NCBI GenBank assembly: GCA_037178625.1
Contig: JAWZXG010000026.1
Span: 186,001 to 250,000 of the forward strand
Length of the DNA: 64,000 nt
Direction: 5' to 3'
Source of the DNA: Skeletonema tropicum
Taxonomy: Eukaryota; Bacillariophyta; Thalassiosirophyceae; Thalassiosirales; Thalassiosiraceae
Part shown: piece after piece, positions 31,981 to 43,800 of the stretch
How the letters are laid out: each line of letters starts with the position of its first letter
Position numbering within the stretch: position 1 is the first letter of the stretch
Notes under the pieces: model-generated
Database searches by the model: none
What the model was told of the DNA's origin: nothing
Seen by the model: the letters and a program-made list of their open reading frames with translations, nothing else
Position numbers and translations under genes: made by a program

Positions 31981-32124
31981 TTCAAAGAAGTTGCGGTCAT
32001 GTTGCGGTCACGTTGCGGTCATGTTACGGTCATGTTACGCGCGTGCAACATGACCGTGACATGACCGTAACATGACCGCAACATGACCGCAACATAACCG
32101 CAACATGACCGCAACTTCTTTGAA
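31981..32124. repeat. Palindromic tandem array of GTTGCGGTCAT units
   Basis: The left arm has repeats of an 11-mer (TTGCGGTCATG and variants); the right arm repeats its complement (CATGACCGCAA). The ends TTCAAAGAAGTTGCGGTC and GACCGCAACTTCTTTGAA are perfect inverted repeats. The centre lies near TTACGCGCGTGCAACA (about 32035-32050). Transcribed, it would make one long hairpin. No clear target duplication is visible. Confidence 0.85.
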
Positions 32125-33190
32125 ACTTCCTTGAAAGATCACACACCACCATGGGGCCGCCGACCGTGCTCGACCGTGGCCGCTCTCTGCGGAAGCCATG
32201 AACCAACATTGGTAGTTCCTTGTGATCGTCCTACAGAGGCAGAGATGCGCATGTTTGGCAACCTATTGAGGTGGTACGCAACAGGTGATAGGATAGCGCG
32301 CTGTCGAATTTTAACACAAGTCTTAAGTTGGTCATGCATATAATAGTAACGGAGACACGCAGTATGGTGTGTCATTAGGTCGTTGTGCATCCACTATTGC
32401 ACTTCTTTAATCCCCAATCGTCCTCTTCTTGTTGTCAAATAGACCTGTGGCGCACCGGCTGGTCGGCACAATCTGTCAGGATGGTCGTCGTCTCTTTCTT
32501 GGTTGAGTATCTGAGAGTGAATTGTATGAGAGGAGCAAAGTGGTTTCATTACACTCTAGTCGATGACGACTCGGCTACAACTCAATGATGTGGCAGAATG
32601 CGGGTCGATCGGGCATAGATCAATGGAGTTATATCATGTCACCTGTTGCCGCTTCTCAGGATGCCAGCGGCGAATAACAAAGAAAAAATGGTGTCCTGAG
32701 CTATCCAAGCTATGTACCAAAAGCCGTACTACACAAGCCTTGGGAAGCTCCAGCACAAGTGCTATTTACATGCTGCAGGTGTGGTCTTGGGAGAGACGCA
32801 CCCCACACGCATCATAAAGTGATCTCAAGGCCGAACGTAGCAAATTGCAAATCTGTTGAGGCTGTTCTGGTTCTGAATATGCGAAGGGCCAACGGCCAAC
32901 CAAGAATCTACAATAACAGTGACCGTGGGTATGACAATGTTATATAACCGGATGGCAAGAAAACTGCCCTAATTCGAAGGATCAATTTTAGCATCAAGAT
33001 CTCAAACAAAACACATTAACTCACCACTCTCGATGCTGTTACATCAATCTCGTTCCACTTATTGCATGTATGTATTCATTCGCGCGCGAGGAAGTGAGTC
33101 ATATTGGTTACATTTAAGCCCGGACTCCAATGCCAATAACAACTTATCTTCCATCTGTGTCTGTGCATTCTCTCGTTGCCGTTGCAGCAA

Positions 33191-33238
33191 CAAGTACGAA
33201 CAAAAGTCGAAGTACTCCATGACGAGTTTGTGTTGAAT
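33191..33238 (-). pseudogene. SLATT-like family fragment
   Basis: On the minus strand it reads QHKLVMEYFDFCSY, matching QHKLAMEYFDFRSY before TM1 in copies C and E. Only about 48 bp remains. Confidence 0.65.
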
Positions 33239-33815
33239 CTTAGCGTTTGCAGTAAGCGAAGTTATACCACTATGCCGCTATACGTGATATCTTCTGCTTC
33301 TGGCCAAGTTAATCAGGAAGATAAAGAGATACATAAGAAGCCAACTTCACACCCTACTTCTATAATAATATGGCTTTACCTTTACTGCCCCCAAGTCTTC
33401 TTTGAAAAATGGGGACCATTGGTGGTATGGTACTATTCAGCTGGTTGGGGAGTGTACTCATGTACAATTTGCCCACACTGAAGTGCTTGACATCGACGAG
33501 TCATGATGCGAGTACCAATCTGCGACATCAGAATGTGTGACTACTTTGTGAATAATATGATCTGGGCCTCTATTGAAATTGTCAGATAGAGATGTCCCGC
33601 TCATCAAATGATAATATTCTTGCAATCAGTTTCTGTAGACTTAGAGAAGGAATGATTATTTGACTCAAGAATAAGAGGAGCTCGGAGCATAGAGATTTGC
33701 GGGAATGAATGCAGAGTTGTCAAAGAGAACAAGGTAGAAGCGCATTGTAGGGTACATCCAAGATATAATTTAAAGGTTCGACTCAATGTTATATACATCG
33801 TGCAAAAACACCATT

Positions 33816-35033
33816 CTAAGCTTCAAACCTTTGTGGAGTCTTCGGAGAACTTCTTGCTTGACCTTGGCCATAGCCGTAATGAGCAGCAGCAGCTGGAGAA
33901 TTGACATTTGGATTAAATTGAGGAGGATAGTTCTGCTCGTATTGTTGTTGATACTGCTGCTGCTGATGAGGAGGAGGGTAGTGTTGTTGTGGAGGATACT
34001 GTTGTTGTGGTGGATACTGTTGTTGACGATGTGGTGAGTATGGAACACCGTATGGTGAAGGTGGATGCTGTGGAGGATAGTAGTGCTGACCATGATGATG
34101 TGGTTGAGGACTCCCAGGAGGTACTCCATATCTGTAACCTGGATCGTTCATTGGTGCTCCGTAAACTGATTGTGATGGGGGTGGAATGAACACACCACTT
34201 GGAATGTCTCTTTTAGGATCGTGGGCCGGATCCATGTTGTTTTGAATGTTTTGACTAGCGTTGGGGTTAGGAGCTTTGTTTGTTACCATGGATCTCCAAG
34301 TCACACGTCTCCAATCGTCGTTTGCTTCCTGTCTCTCTTCGGTGGCTTGCTGCTGTTGCTGTGGTTGAGTCGCTTTTGGGAAAGAAGATAATTCTTCCTT
34401 TTTGTTGGTTGTGGCGGACGAGGCATTCCCCTTGGTGGAACCCTTTCCCTTCTTAAATAGTCCTTTCTTGCCAGGAGAAGGACTCGACCTCGACGAAGCA
34501 TTGCCCTTAGCGTCTTCCTTTGACTTGGGCTGTTTCGAAAACTTAGATAATAAAATGGCATTGTCTTCTCCTTGGCCTTGCCCTGGTTTTTTCCCTTGTT
34601 CTTGTGCAAATGCTTCCGCTTCCGCTTTCACTTGAGCTGCAGCCGATCTCCTATTAGAGACATCCTTCGTCCAAGAAACGAGCTTCTGAAACTCTACTCC
34701 ATTCGGGTCTTCTATTTTTTTCTTAGGAGTCTTCTTTTGGACGAATCGAGGAGGGAGGGGTGCAGGTGAAGGAACATTTACGTTCGCTGTCGCTGCCGCA
34801 ATTGCATTGACAGTATCAGATGAATTTGCGTTCTTTTTATTGTCCGAGGTTCCAAGAGCATCTTTGCTACCAGTACTCGTCATGGATGCAGATTGTAAGG
34901 TGCCATCGTCGGGAAAACATATTTCACCACCAAGGTCAAGGAGGCCATCCAAGCACGCCCAACCCAGATTTTCGCTTTGTGACTCTGCTGCTCGCTTATC
35001 ATCTTCCTCTAGAGCTTTGTTAACGTCACTCAT
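33816..35033 (-). CDS. Pro/Gln-rich low-complexity protein, paralogue 1
   Basis: 405 residues. A conserved N-terminal segment (KALEEDDKRAAESQSEN, then CLDGLLDLGGEICFPDDGT) is followed by Lys-rich and Ser-rich spacers with KKKIEDPNGVEFQKLVSWTKDVS, a motif EERQEANDDWRRVTW and then a Gln/Tyr/Pro-rich tail (about residues 310-390) with YPPQQQ repeats, prion-like in composition. No enzymatic domain or membrane segment. The CFPDDG segment recurs in paralogue 2 (39255), and CDMCLGPD in the long paralogue at 51712 may be its equivalent. I do not know a function; the tail suggests condensation or adhesion, which is a guess. No intron. Confidence 0.65.
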   Translation of the reverse strand: MSDVNKALEEDDKRAAESQSENLGWACLDGLLDLGGEICFPDDGTLQSASMTSTGSKDALGTSDNKKNANSSDTVNAIAAATANVNVPSPAPLPPRFVQKKTPKKKIEDPNGVEFQKLVSWTKDVSNRRSAAAQVKAEAEAFAQEQGKKPGQGQGEDNAILLSKFSKQPKSKEDAKGNASSRSSPSPGKKGLFKKGKGSTKGNASSATTNKKEELSSFPKATQPQQQQQATEERQEANDDWRRVTWRSMVTNKAPNPNASQNIQNNMDPAHDPKRDIPSGVFIPPPSQSVYGAPMNDPGYRYGVPPGSPQPHHHGQHYYPPQHPPSPYGVPYSPHRQQQYPPQQQYPPQQHYPPPHQQQQYQQQYEQNYPPQFNPNVNSPAAAAHYGYGQGQARSSPKTPQRFEA

Positions 35034-35380
35034 TCTACTATATTCATGTTAGTTATCGGCGTGCTTGGGCGTTATTATTATGCTGTTGTTCTCACGGAGA
35101 TCTCAGAAGTAATAAGCGAGCAGGTTGAGGCTTGAAGCAGTGTGTGTTACTGAAAAAAGTATGTGAACTTTGTGTGTGAGAAAGCTGAATTTTGTTTTCT
35201 TTGGTACATGGGCGGTTTACGACAAAATGGCTACCGTTGCATCGCCAACGCTGTGTACGTATTGTGGCCCACGCGACAGTAAAGGAGACGTGCGACAGGA
35301 ATCAACGTGCGAAAAGGTCTGTTGAGACATATGAAAAAAGTTTGTTCCGGCCAAATTTGGCCACAAGAGCAAGAGATGCA
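34085..35380. repeat. Segmental duplication, copy 1
   Basis: Gene body and upstream DNA match 39250-40560 in the same orientation. This includes GGAGATCTCAGAAGTAATAA (about 35096) and GGCCCACGCGACAGTAAAGG (about 35265) upstream of the gene. Homology ends inside the Gln-rich tail. Confidence 0.8.
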
Positions 35381-35599
35381 GCAAGAGATGCTTACCTAAG
35401 TACCTACACAATACATGAAGAGCACGAAAGCCCCATTCATCATTCATCAAGAGATGATACAAAAAAGTACTCCACAAGAGAAGTACAAAGTAATGCTCTG
35501 GAGATGCCGTGGCAAGTAGCAAGACAAAACCGTCATCTATTTGCATCCATCACCACACAGCGCTGACGAATCCAAGAATTTGAAAGATCATCACAACGC

Positions 35600-35925
35600 G
35601 CTTGAGGTTGAGGAACAAAAGGGTGCACTTCGCCGACAAAGGCTGACAGACGCAGATGAGAATGAGAGAAAGGGAGGGGGAGATCACTCCATCTCCTAGT
35701 ACAGGCGGCAAGAAGAGTGAAGAACAAAAATCATGGGGAAAAAACAAGTTCATAACAAAGACGGATAACGGAGAGCACTGATGGCAATGTTGAGAACACG
35801 CTCTACCAACTGAGCTATCATTTGTTCTCAACAAAACTAGATAACGATTCCTCAGTTGGTAGAGCGTGTTCTCAACAGGCAAGAAGAATGGCAAGACTGT
35901 GAGTCTAGAACATACAAGCGTGGTC
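35600..35925 (-). repeat. Dispersed repeat, copy 2 (contains 90-bp insertion)
   Basis: Reverse-strand match to 19935-20215. The copies diverge mainly where 35788-35877 interrupts this one and at internal indels. Confidence 0.7.
35788..35877. mobile_element. 90-bp palindromic insertion with tRNA D-arm sequence
   Basis: Perfect 27-bp inverted repeats (35788-35814 and 35851-35877) start TGTTGAGAACACGCTCTACC and are flanked by the 5-bp duplication GGCAA (35783-35787 and 35878-35882). The paralogous locus near 19967 lacks it. Each arm contains the tRNA D-arm/A-box string (CTCAGTTGGTAGAGCG). There is no T-arm or acceptor pairing, so this is not a functional tRNA gene. Confidence 0.75.
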
Positions 35926-37423
35926 TCGCAAAATCCTTAGTGACTTCCAAATTGCGACATTCGCGAAAAGAGAAAGAATGCACTTCATTTCACTCAAAGC
36001 CAGACACTCGTCTGTGGGAGTCATTCGGATAATCAATTCTCTATCTATTCAGAATCACTTGTCAATATCAAGTCTGCAAGAAACAAGAGCTATCCTTTAC
36101 TCGTTCAGTCCTCATGCCAGTCATGGACAACGATAGCTTCGCACTCAAATCATCTACTGACGTGCACATCAACAAAAGCATCAGTGGAAGTGTTAGCAAC
36201 AAGCGCAATGGCGGATAAGATATCCGTCTCGAGCCTATTTTCAGCAAGCAAGGGAGATCATATCATCAAGAGCCAACTGGAAGCATTTACATCTGCAGCG
36301 ATTGTATATAAAGACAAGAATCTTTCAATCGAATGTCACCATTGGCCAACTAGCGAGAAAGCGAGTCCAAATCCAGCCTCAAACGCGATAGCTCTATTGT
36401 ATGTCAACAATCGTGTCGTCAAAGGTCCAGAAGAAAATATCTTCACAGAAGGCTCAATCAACAAGTACCTTCAGCGAATTCTCACGGCAACACAACCTGC
36501 CAAGTCTCGGCATAAATGTGCACAATGGAATCCGCCTCAATTCATTATTGGCAGCGTTCAAAACGACACCACCTTCAGCGAGTGCGAGTGTCACAACATT
36601 CGCATCAACAGCGTTCAATGCAATGCTACATTTGCTCAATGCAACAATCTTTCTTCAAACATCTCGATTCAATCATCAGCAAGCGAGTAAGCTCTTGGTC
36701 ATATCTCCAAATCCAAACGAGGGAGCTCTATCTGAATCCCACAAACTACCGCAAGGAAGCAAGTGCAAGTGCAAATTCGTAATATCCTAAACGAGGGAGC
36801 CAGCGATACAATATCATTTTTGCTCTCAGTGGCAATCACTATCTTTACACTCAGACGACTTTTACCGGGGTATGTCAACCGCACCACACTACCTCGCTTG
36901 CTCTTCAAGCGCACAAGCAACAGATTCTCTGATGGAACTCTCATCACATATTTCAAATACTACCAGCTGCAGCTTTTTGCTCACAATGAAACACAGCACA
37001 TTCTCAGCTCTCAACCACAAGCTTCTTATTTCTCAATACTGCAAGCAACAAATTGAAGCGCTCAAGTTAGCACAAAAACTTCACCAAGTTCCCTTCCCGG
37101 GTACTCATCTTTACGATCTATGACTGTGATATATACTTATGATTATGAAATATCAGACTTCAGTGCACGAGGACGAGTGAGTGTGAGAATATTCAGTTGG
37201 CGGACTTTTCCACTTTCGCTTTCGTCTTCATCCACGGACAGGACTTCTTCATTCTTTAGTCTAAAATACGCTCACAATTTGTCTAAGAATCAATTTCTTT
37301 CAATAGCCATTCAAGTGGCTCTGGGCAATGTCGCAACAAATTACCTACCTCCCAATAGCTGCCACCCTCTGGGGGTGCTCACCGGCCTTATTATAGGAGG
37401 TGTTCTTCGTATCCTTCAGCTTT
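35926..37423. other. No supported gene
   Basis: Several open frames exist (for example 36184-36690 and 37120-37476), but none shows a domain, a convincing start or consistent codon use. The right part may be further 5' remnant of the LINE fossil that follows. Confidence 0.4.
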
Positions 37424-37800
37424 GCTTCTCCGAGACGACGCCGATGGCCATATCTTCAACTTCTACCATCGACTAATCAGCAGAGATCACCAACCAGCCA
37501 ACTTTCTACCTCTCTTCGACAAAGCCATTACTAATGCTGAAGTATACATCGCCAACTACTCCACGACAGCTTCCAAGTCCAAGCCAAAGGTCAAAGGAAA
37601 GAGAGACTCGATCTACTTTTATATTCCTTACCATCAGCAGGACCCCCTTGCGAGACATTGACAAGAATTGTGGCAAAAACACATGGTTTTGCCCATCGGT
37701 AGTATCCAATGTGAGAAGGCCTTCCTTGGGAATCTCCTATCCTACTGTAAGTTAGACAAGTTGAAGGGGAGGAAATATCATCATTTCTTCCTGACTACCC
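37424..37800 (+). pseudogene. LINE reverse-transcriptase fragment (decayed)
   Basis: Across two or three frames the peptide order is DGHIFNFYHR, SIYFYIPYHQQDP (compare the YHPxDPP motif of diatom RT ORFs), DKNCGKNTWF, and FLGNLLSYCKLDKLKG (compare the NLGNLLSYRKL motif near the RT C-terminus). Frameshifts and stops separate the pieces. The match is from memory of diatom RT families and should be checked by translated search. Confidence 0.5.
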
Positions 37801-39254
37801 AAAAGCCAAACCCTCCTCCCCTTCTTTTCCATCGGGAGGATCCAAAGCGCTGCTTTGGGTCTCCCCAATGAAAAAGATATGTCTTGTACGCTGGCGGGCC
37901 CACTCACGCCCACAAACTTACGGCCTTTTCGGAAAATGACAGTTGCCTTTCTCAATTTTGAGACTTTTTTATTCAAATTTTTTGTGGCCTGTCTCCACAC
38001 AATTTAGAGCCGCTGATGAAGGTGGCTAATAAGCTCGACCGAAACTCGTAGTTAATGAATCATAAAGAGTTCTGTTATATTGCTTACTACCATCATCGGG
38101 ATAATCTCCTAGCTTGTAATAAGGACTTCGTGGCTTAAAATTGCACTAAAACTAAAGAATTTTTTTTCACACTGGTAAGAGTGAGAAGCCGATTCGAGTG
38201 CCTCATGGAAGCCGTACAAGAAATCATTCTGTTTCCGTTCTCAAGAGAACATCGAAGATGGCAAAAATTTTAATGCCTCAAGTGAAGAATTCCAAGCGTT
38301 CGATGACGACTACATTACAGTGAAGACGACTACGACTACGACTCAACTGAAGACAGTGAAGACGACAGAGTCGAGTACTACACCCCAAGGCGACCTCCCA
38401 GCAAAAAATGATTAACTAAACAGCCAACACAAATAATTACATGGATACTTTCGACCTCTCTTCCATATTCATATTCATAAGAAATAACAAGCCTGAAGAT
38501 GAAGAGAGGAGCAGACCAAACTACTAATATGAGACACACCTTCTCCAAACATAGAATAGTGGTTCAACTTACAATAACACAAGTTGCTATTGTGGATGCT
38601 GACAAGCAGGTGTGTTAGGAGCAAGTGTGTAAGTAAAATTACTTATGAAAGGCTGTTACAAACCAGGTCGAATACATACTAACTCAACAAACAAATCAGT
38701 GTGGAGTTCGGTGAATTGTAGACAACTTACAATACCAGTTAACATTACACTTACAACCAGCGGCAAGTCACTTGTACCTGATAAAATATATTTGCAGAGT
38801 GGCGAGCCTGCAAAACCAACAATTTTAAACACAACAAAAGATAACATTCATTACATCATAAATCACAACATGGAAAATACAAGTATAACCAAATATCAGT
38901 ACACATTTCAATATGTGGCACACCTAGTCCAGTCCGTCGAAACAGCGAAAGCGCAGCTAATGTGACATTTCAGTGTAGTCAGGAGTCTGCCCGTTCGACG
39001 AGTCTCATGTCCTTCTCGGGGCGAATCATCTTTGTCGACCGTGGTAGAGAGGAAGAGGTGTATATCTGTCGAATGTGATGTGGATTTGGTATTGGAAGAT
39101 TTTATGGAGTTCTGGCTTTTGGAAGACTATGTGGACGATGCAGACCTACTTGGGAAGGAGGACGGGTTTGATTTTGATACCAATACATTGATTGATCAGC
39201 TGTTTCTTGGGTATGAACGACTGCAGCAATACTTTGTCACAAGTCTGTAAGAGA
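37801..39254. other. Spacer, no supported gene
   Basis: AT-rich in 38500-38960. A 72-codon frame at 39032-39250 (acidic, VECDVDLVLEDFMEFWLLEDY) looks protein-like but matches no family I know. It ends 5 bp before the truncated Pro/Gln-rich paralogue and may be what truncated it. Confidence 0.35.
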
Positions 39255-40560
39255 CTAGTAGTGCTGACCATAATGATGTGGTTGAGGACTCCCAGCAGGT
39301 ATTCCATATCTGTAACCTGGATCGTTCATTGGTGCTCCGTAAACTGATTGTGATGGGGGTGGAATGAACGCACCACTTGGAATGTCTCTTCTAGGATCAT
39401 AGGCGGGAGCCATGTTGTTTTGACTAGCTTTGGGGTTTGGTGCTTTGTTTGATACCATGCGTCTCCAATCGTCGTTTGCTTCCTGTCTCTCTTCGGTGGC
39501 TTGCTGCTGTTGCTGTGCTTCCTTTGGAGTCGCTTTTGGGGGAGAAGATGCTTCTACCTTTTTGTTGTGTGTGGCGGACGAGGCATTCCCCTTGGTGGAA
39601 CCCTTTCCCTTATTAAATAGTCCTTTCTTGCCAGGAGAAGGACTCGACGAAGTATTGCCCTGAACTTCTTTCTTTGACTTGGGCTGTTTCGAAAACTTAG
39701 ATAATAAAATGGCATTGTCTTCTCCTTGGCCTTGCCCTGGTTTTTTCCCTTGTTCTTGTGCAAATGCTTCTGCTTCCGCTTTTACTTGAGCTGCAGCCGA
39801 TTTCCTATTAGAGACATCCTTCGTCCAAGAAACGAGCTTCTGAAACTCTACTCCATTCGGGTCTTCTATTTTTTTCTTCGCAGTCGCACTTGCATCGACA
39901 GTATCAGATGAATTTGCCTCCTCTTTATTGTCAGAAGTTGCTAGAGCTTCTTGGCTACCACCTCCACTCGTCATGGAAGCAGATTGTGAGGTGCCATCGT
40001 CGGGAAAACATATTTCATCACCAAGGTCAAGGAGGCCATCCAAGCACCTCCAACGCGAGCGTATCGAGCCATACGGAAAGCGAGGTGGAACATTATTCAG
40101 GTATGTGCGTTGCGACGCCGCTGCTCGCTTATCATCTTTCTCAAGAGCTTTGTAAATGTCATTCATCATTCATTCTATATTCATGTTCGTTATCGGCGTG
40201 CTTGGCGGTATATCAATCAATAATTATTACTGCCAATGTTCTGTCGGGAGATCTCAGAAGTAATAACGGAGCGGTTGAAGGATTGAAGCAATGTGTTTTA
40301 GTGAGGAAAGCATGTGAACTTCGAATGTTATTCATTTTTGTGGTGATACTCCTACATAAGTAGTTACTCCTCTCTCCTCTTGCTATTTAGGCAGGGCAGG
40401 TACGGGCATGGGCGGTATTTTCTCGGCACATGGGCGGGATGCATCGCCAATCGCCAACCTGTGTACGTATTTTGGCCCACGCGACAGTAAAGGAGACGTG
40501 CAACTGGAATCAACGTGCGAAAAAGTCTCATTAGACAAATGAAAAAAGTGTGTTTCGGGG
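39250..40560. repeat. Segmental duplication, copy 2
   Basis: Same order and orientation as 34085-35380, including the upstream strings GGAGATCTCAGAAGTAATAA (about 40249) and GGCCCACGCGACAGTAAAGG (about 40473). The copia element sits immediately beyond it. Confidence 0.8.
39255..40169 (-). pseudogene. Pro/Gln-rich paralogue 2, C-terminally truncated
   Basis: 304 residues, aligning with the gene at 33816-35033 from KALEKDDKRAAASQ through GSPQPHHYGQHY. It then meets a TAG at the breakpoint, losing the ~80-residue Gln/Tyr-rich tail. Differences include an extra N-terminal segment (RTYLNNVPPRFPYGSIRS) and loss of a Pro-rich spacer before KKKIEDPNGVEF. The frame is otherwise open, so a shortened protein could be made; loss of the tail suggests a partial duplicate. 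Confidence 0.65.
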
Positions 40561-40628
40561 GTTTCGGCCAAATTATTTTCTGATGCATGTGTTAACGCAA
40601 GATGCAGAGCAAGAAGATGTTGGACCTG

Positions 40629-40771
40629 TGATGAACCAGCACAGCATCAATGTTGGTAAAATCGAATTATGAGGTTTTAACTACGTTGAACAATGCTGGA
40701 AAGTGCCGATATCTTCCAACTTCAATGGAAGGATCGGTCTGGCAGTCGAGTCGAGTCGAGTCACATCATCA
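40629..40771 (-). repeat. copia 3' LTR (143 bp)
   Basis: Identical to the 5' LTR except for two indels: TTATGAGG versus TTATAAGAGG, and three versus four TCGAG units. Confidence 0.93.
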
Positions 40772-40781
40772 CCCCCCTGTC
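40772..40781 (-). promoter_or_regulatory. Polypurine tract of the copia element
   Basis: On the minus strand GACAGGGGGG directly precedes the 3' LTR, the expected place for plus-strand DNA priming. Confidence 0.75.
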
Positions 40782-40839
40782 GATGAGACAACAGGAGGAG
40801 AGTCGGAGACTCTCAGAAAGCTGGAAAAAAAAACATGAT

Positions 40840-43800
40840 CTATCCCGATCGAGCCGAGGCTGGTTCCGACGCCGAGAGGGAATAATACGGTAAGAAAGAT
40901 TTAGACGAGAGGTGAGCAGGCACCGTGTGTCCAAATTGAAGAAAATTTGATCTGGAGACCATCTGACAGTCCCGCAAACGACGGAAATGAGCATCATCTT
41001 TGATTTCTTTCGTGTAAATATCACTAGGATTAATGACTCCCGGGATATGCAGAACGTTGACTTCATTGAAGGAGTGGGCTTCACGAACACTATTTTCCCG
41101 GAGATTAAGATGCTTTGTGCCCTTATTAGTGACAGAGTGTGACCATGCTACGCAGGCCTCGTTATCATTGTAGACTGGCGTACATGCTTCAGCTTCGGGA
41201 ATGTGCAGGTCTTTTGCGAGAAGTTTGATGGCTTGAGTTTCTTTCACACACTCGTCGGTAGCCAGAATTTCGGCCTCACAAGAACTTCGAGCGGTGCGCT
41301 CTTGTCTGATAGAGCGCCAAGCAACTGGCCCCCCTGTCCTGCAGACGACATATCCAGAGAGTGATCGAAACTTGAACAATTCGATGGGAGCGCCATCGGG
41401 AAGGGCATTACCAATTTGCCCTCCCCAACATGCATCAGCGAAAGAAGTCAGTTGCATGACTTCTGAGGTAGATGGTGGAGTAGCGTCCGTATAAGCTTCT
41501 TTATCATGGTGATGAGGGAAGTGATTAAATGCTTGAAGTGTGTTGCACGCATCGGAATGGAAGGAGATACCGTATTCACTTGTACTATACAGGTACTTGA
41601 GGACATGAAGTGCCGCTTGGTAGTGCTGGGCACTCGGTGCGTGACTATATGAAGCTAGGAACGTGAGTGACGGAGCCACGTCTGGACGGGTACATTGAGC
41701 AAGCCAATTAATAGACCCAACAATGCCTTGAAAAACCTTGGTGCGTCGTTTTAAGTCCGGATCATTAGCAGCTGGTGGTGGAAGCGAATCAATAGGAAGC
41801 CCGGACCTATATGGAGTCATGTTAGGGACTCGTTTGAATTTGCTCAGGCCAAAACGATGGGCTGTATGGACGGTGAACGCGGATTGAGACATGTGCACTG
41901 AGACGTGGCCATTATCGTGACGTTTCCAAAGAAATGATGAGCCAAGAAAGTAATCAACATCTCCCATGAAGTCAACAGTTACCTTGGACTTGAGAGCTTG
42001 ACGGAATAGTTCCTCCTCTTCATCACTAGTCGAGTAGAACACAAAATCATCAACATACACCCCGATATGAATCATTTTCCTTGTAGCAGGCAGTGTAATC
42101 GTGGTAGTAGGTGCCTCGGGAGTAGAGGGAATAGTGACAGTCACCATGCCATCGTCGTTTGTAGTGCTCTCAAAGTTGGAGGCGGTCGGATCAACTATAC
42201 CCGAGAAGATGCAAGGATCATGTGGTGATTGCACTAAACCCATGTCTCGAAGAATACTAGCGAAGCGATTGAACCAATGACGTGGGCTACGACGAAGGCC
42301 ATATAGAGTTTTCTTCAGTTTCCAGTACACACCTTTATCATAGTCGGGATCGCCCAAAGGAGGACGAACGACCGTGGCTTCATCGTCTGGAAGCACCGCT
42401 TGGCAGAAAGCGTTCTTACAGTCGCCTTGTTGAAGAACACGCTTTTCACCCACGGCTTTAGAAGTGAGAAGGCGAAGAGACGAGTATTTGAGTACCGGTG
42501 CATAGCGGTCAAACTTGCTATAGTATCGATCTTCATGATTACCGAGCACAACAATTCTTGATTTGGCACGATGAGGTTTGCCGTCTTTATCTGGCTTAAC
42601 AACAAGTACACACATAGACGGGATGGCTTTAGGAATGGCTCCTGTACGACGAAGGGCCAAATAATCTTTCTTTGAGATACGCTCATAGACGTTGTGATCC
42701 ATCAAGCCTTGGGCTTCTTCTTGATACGATGCCAACCAAACGTGACGATCTGGGTTTGTTGGATGAAGAGCCTGTTGAAGTGATGGTGGGCACGGCGATA
42801 GCAGGTTTTTAGCCGAGACGAAGTTTGCTGAAGGGGCATTGTTAGACGAATTGGGACGGAGAAAAGAGCTAATCGCACCATGACCGGCAATTAGAGTATC
42901 ATCTCCCACTAGAGTAGTCCAGTTCTGACGAAGGTCAGGAAGGGGAACGGACCAGTCAATTTGTTTTGAACGAGGATGTTTACGATGAACGAAGGCAAAC
43001 CCCCCTTGAGGCGAGTAATGAAGATAGCCGCGTTGGAAAGCGCCATTGTGATCTAGAGTGATTTTGGAATCTTGTCGTAGAAAATGAGGAAGGCCATCAA
43101 AGACGTCCGCGACAGCGGAAGCTGCGGCGTCTGGAGGAGATTCATACGAGACTAAGTCTTCGTAGCTTAATTCAGTAGTACAGCCATTATCCAGATGAAT
43201 GACATATAGTGACTCAGCTTCAGGAGTGTCTGCTGATGAAGAGACGAAAGGAGTGTTGACCATGGGAATGTTCTGAACCGTACCTTTAATAGAAGCGCCG
43301 TCTTTCTCAATAGTAACGCGAGTGCCAGGAGGATATGGCTCTGGAACCGGGTCAGTATTGTAACGAAGAAGTCCACACGTGAGACCTCCATCATATCGAA
43401 TGTTCTTGGGGTACATTGTGCCTGGATGGGCACTCTCATCAAGTTTGAAAGCAGGAGGACGGTAATATTTGCGTGTGACAGGATTGTAGAAAGTGATGGT
43501 ATTAGTTGCTGGATCCCGACCGACCGCAATACCATCCAATGTTTGAGCCTGCGATTTAGTACGTGAGTCTGTAGATGTCACGTCCTTATCGTGGGAGAAG
43601 AATCCCACCGAGAATAGTTCGAACCATGTACGTGAATCCGGTTTCACCCCATGAACTAATTCAAATGGAGATGTAAGTTTATTGTTAAGTCGACCAGGGA
43701 CTTGATTGAGCATATTGACAGCGTGGTTCAAGGCAAAGAACCAATAGTCTCTAGGCATTTGTTTCTCCGTCAAGTAGGCTCTCGCCATTTCGATGATAGT

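Larger units (their letters stand above)
29826..33815. other. 4-kb gene-poor region with SLATT fragments and repeats
   Basis: Contains two fragments of the SLATT-like family, a direct repeat of the copy C upstream region (29917-29985 and 30832-30896 share GGCAGCAGCCCAAAATAGAG), a 144-bp palindrome at 31981-32124, and otherwise no convincing coding sequence. Confidence 0.55.

Noticed and set aside
31981..32124. CRISPR-like array
   Set aside because: Units are contiguous without spacers and arranged as a palindrome in eukaryotic DNA.
35795..35870. Two tRNA genes in opposite orientation
   Set aside because: Only the D-arm string is present in each arm; acceptor pairing, anticodon stem and T-arm (GGTTCGA) are missing, and the unit behaves as an insertion with target duplication.
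36184..36690. Protein-coding gene of 168 residues
   Set aside because: No domain, mixed composition, several overlapping frames of equal quality and no consistent splice pattern.
38645..38965. Protein-coding gene of 106 residues
   Set aside because: AT-rich, Asn/Thr/Ile-biased translation typical of random AT-rich DNA; no motif.
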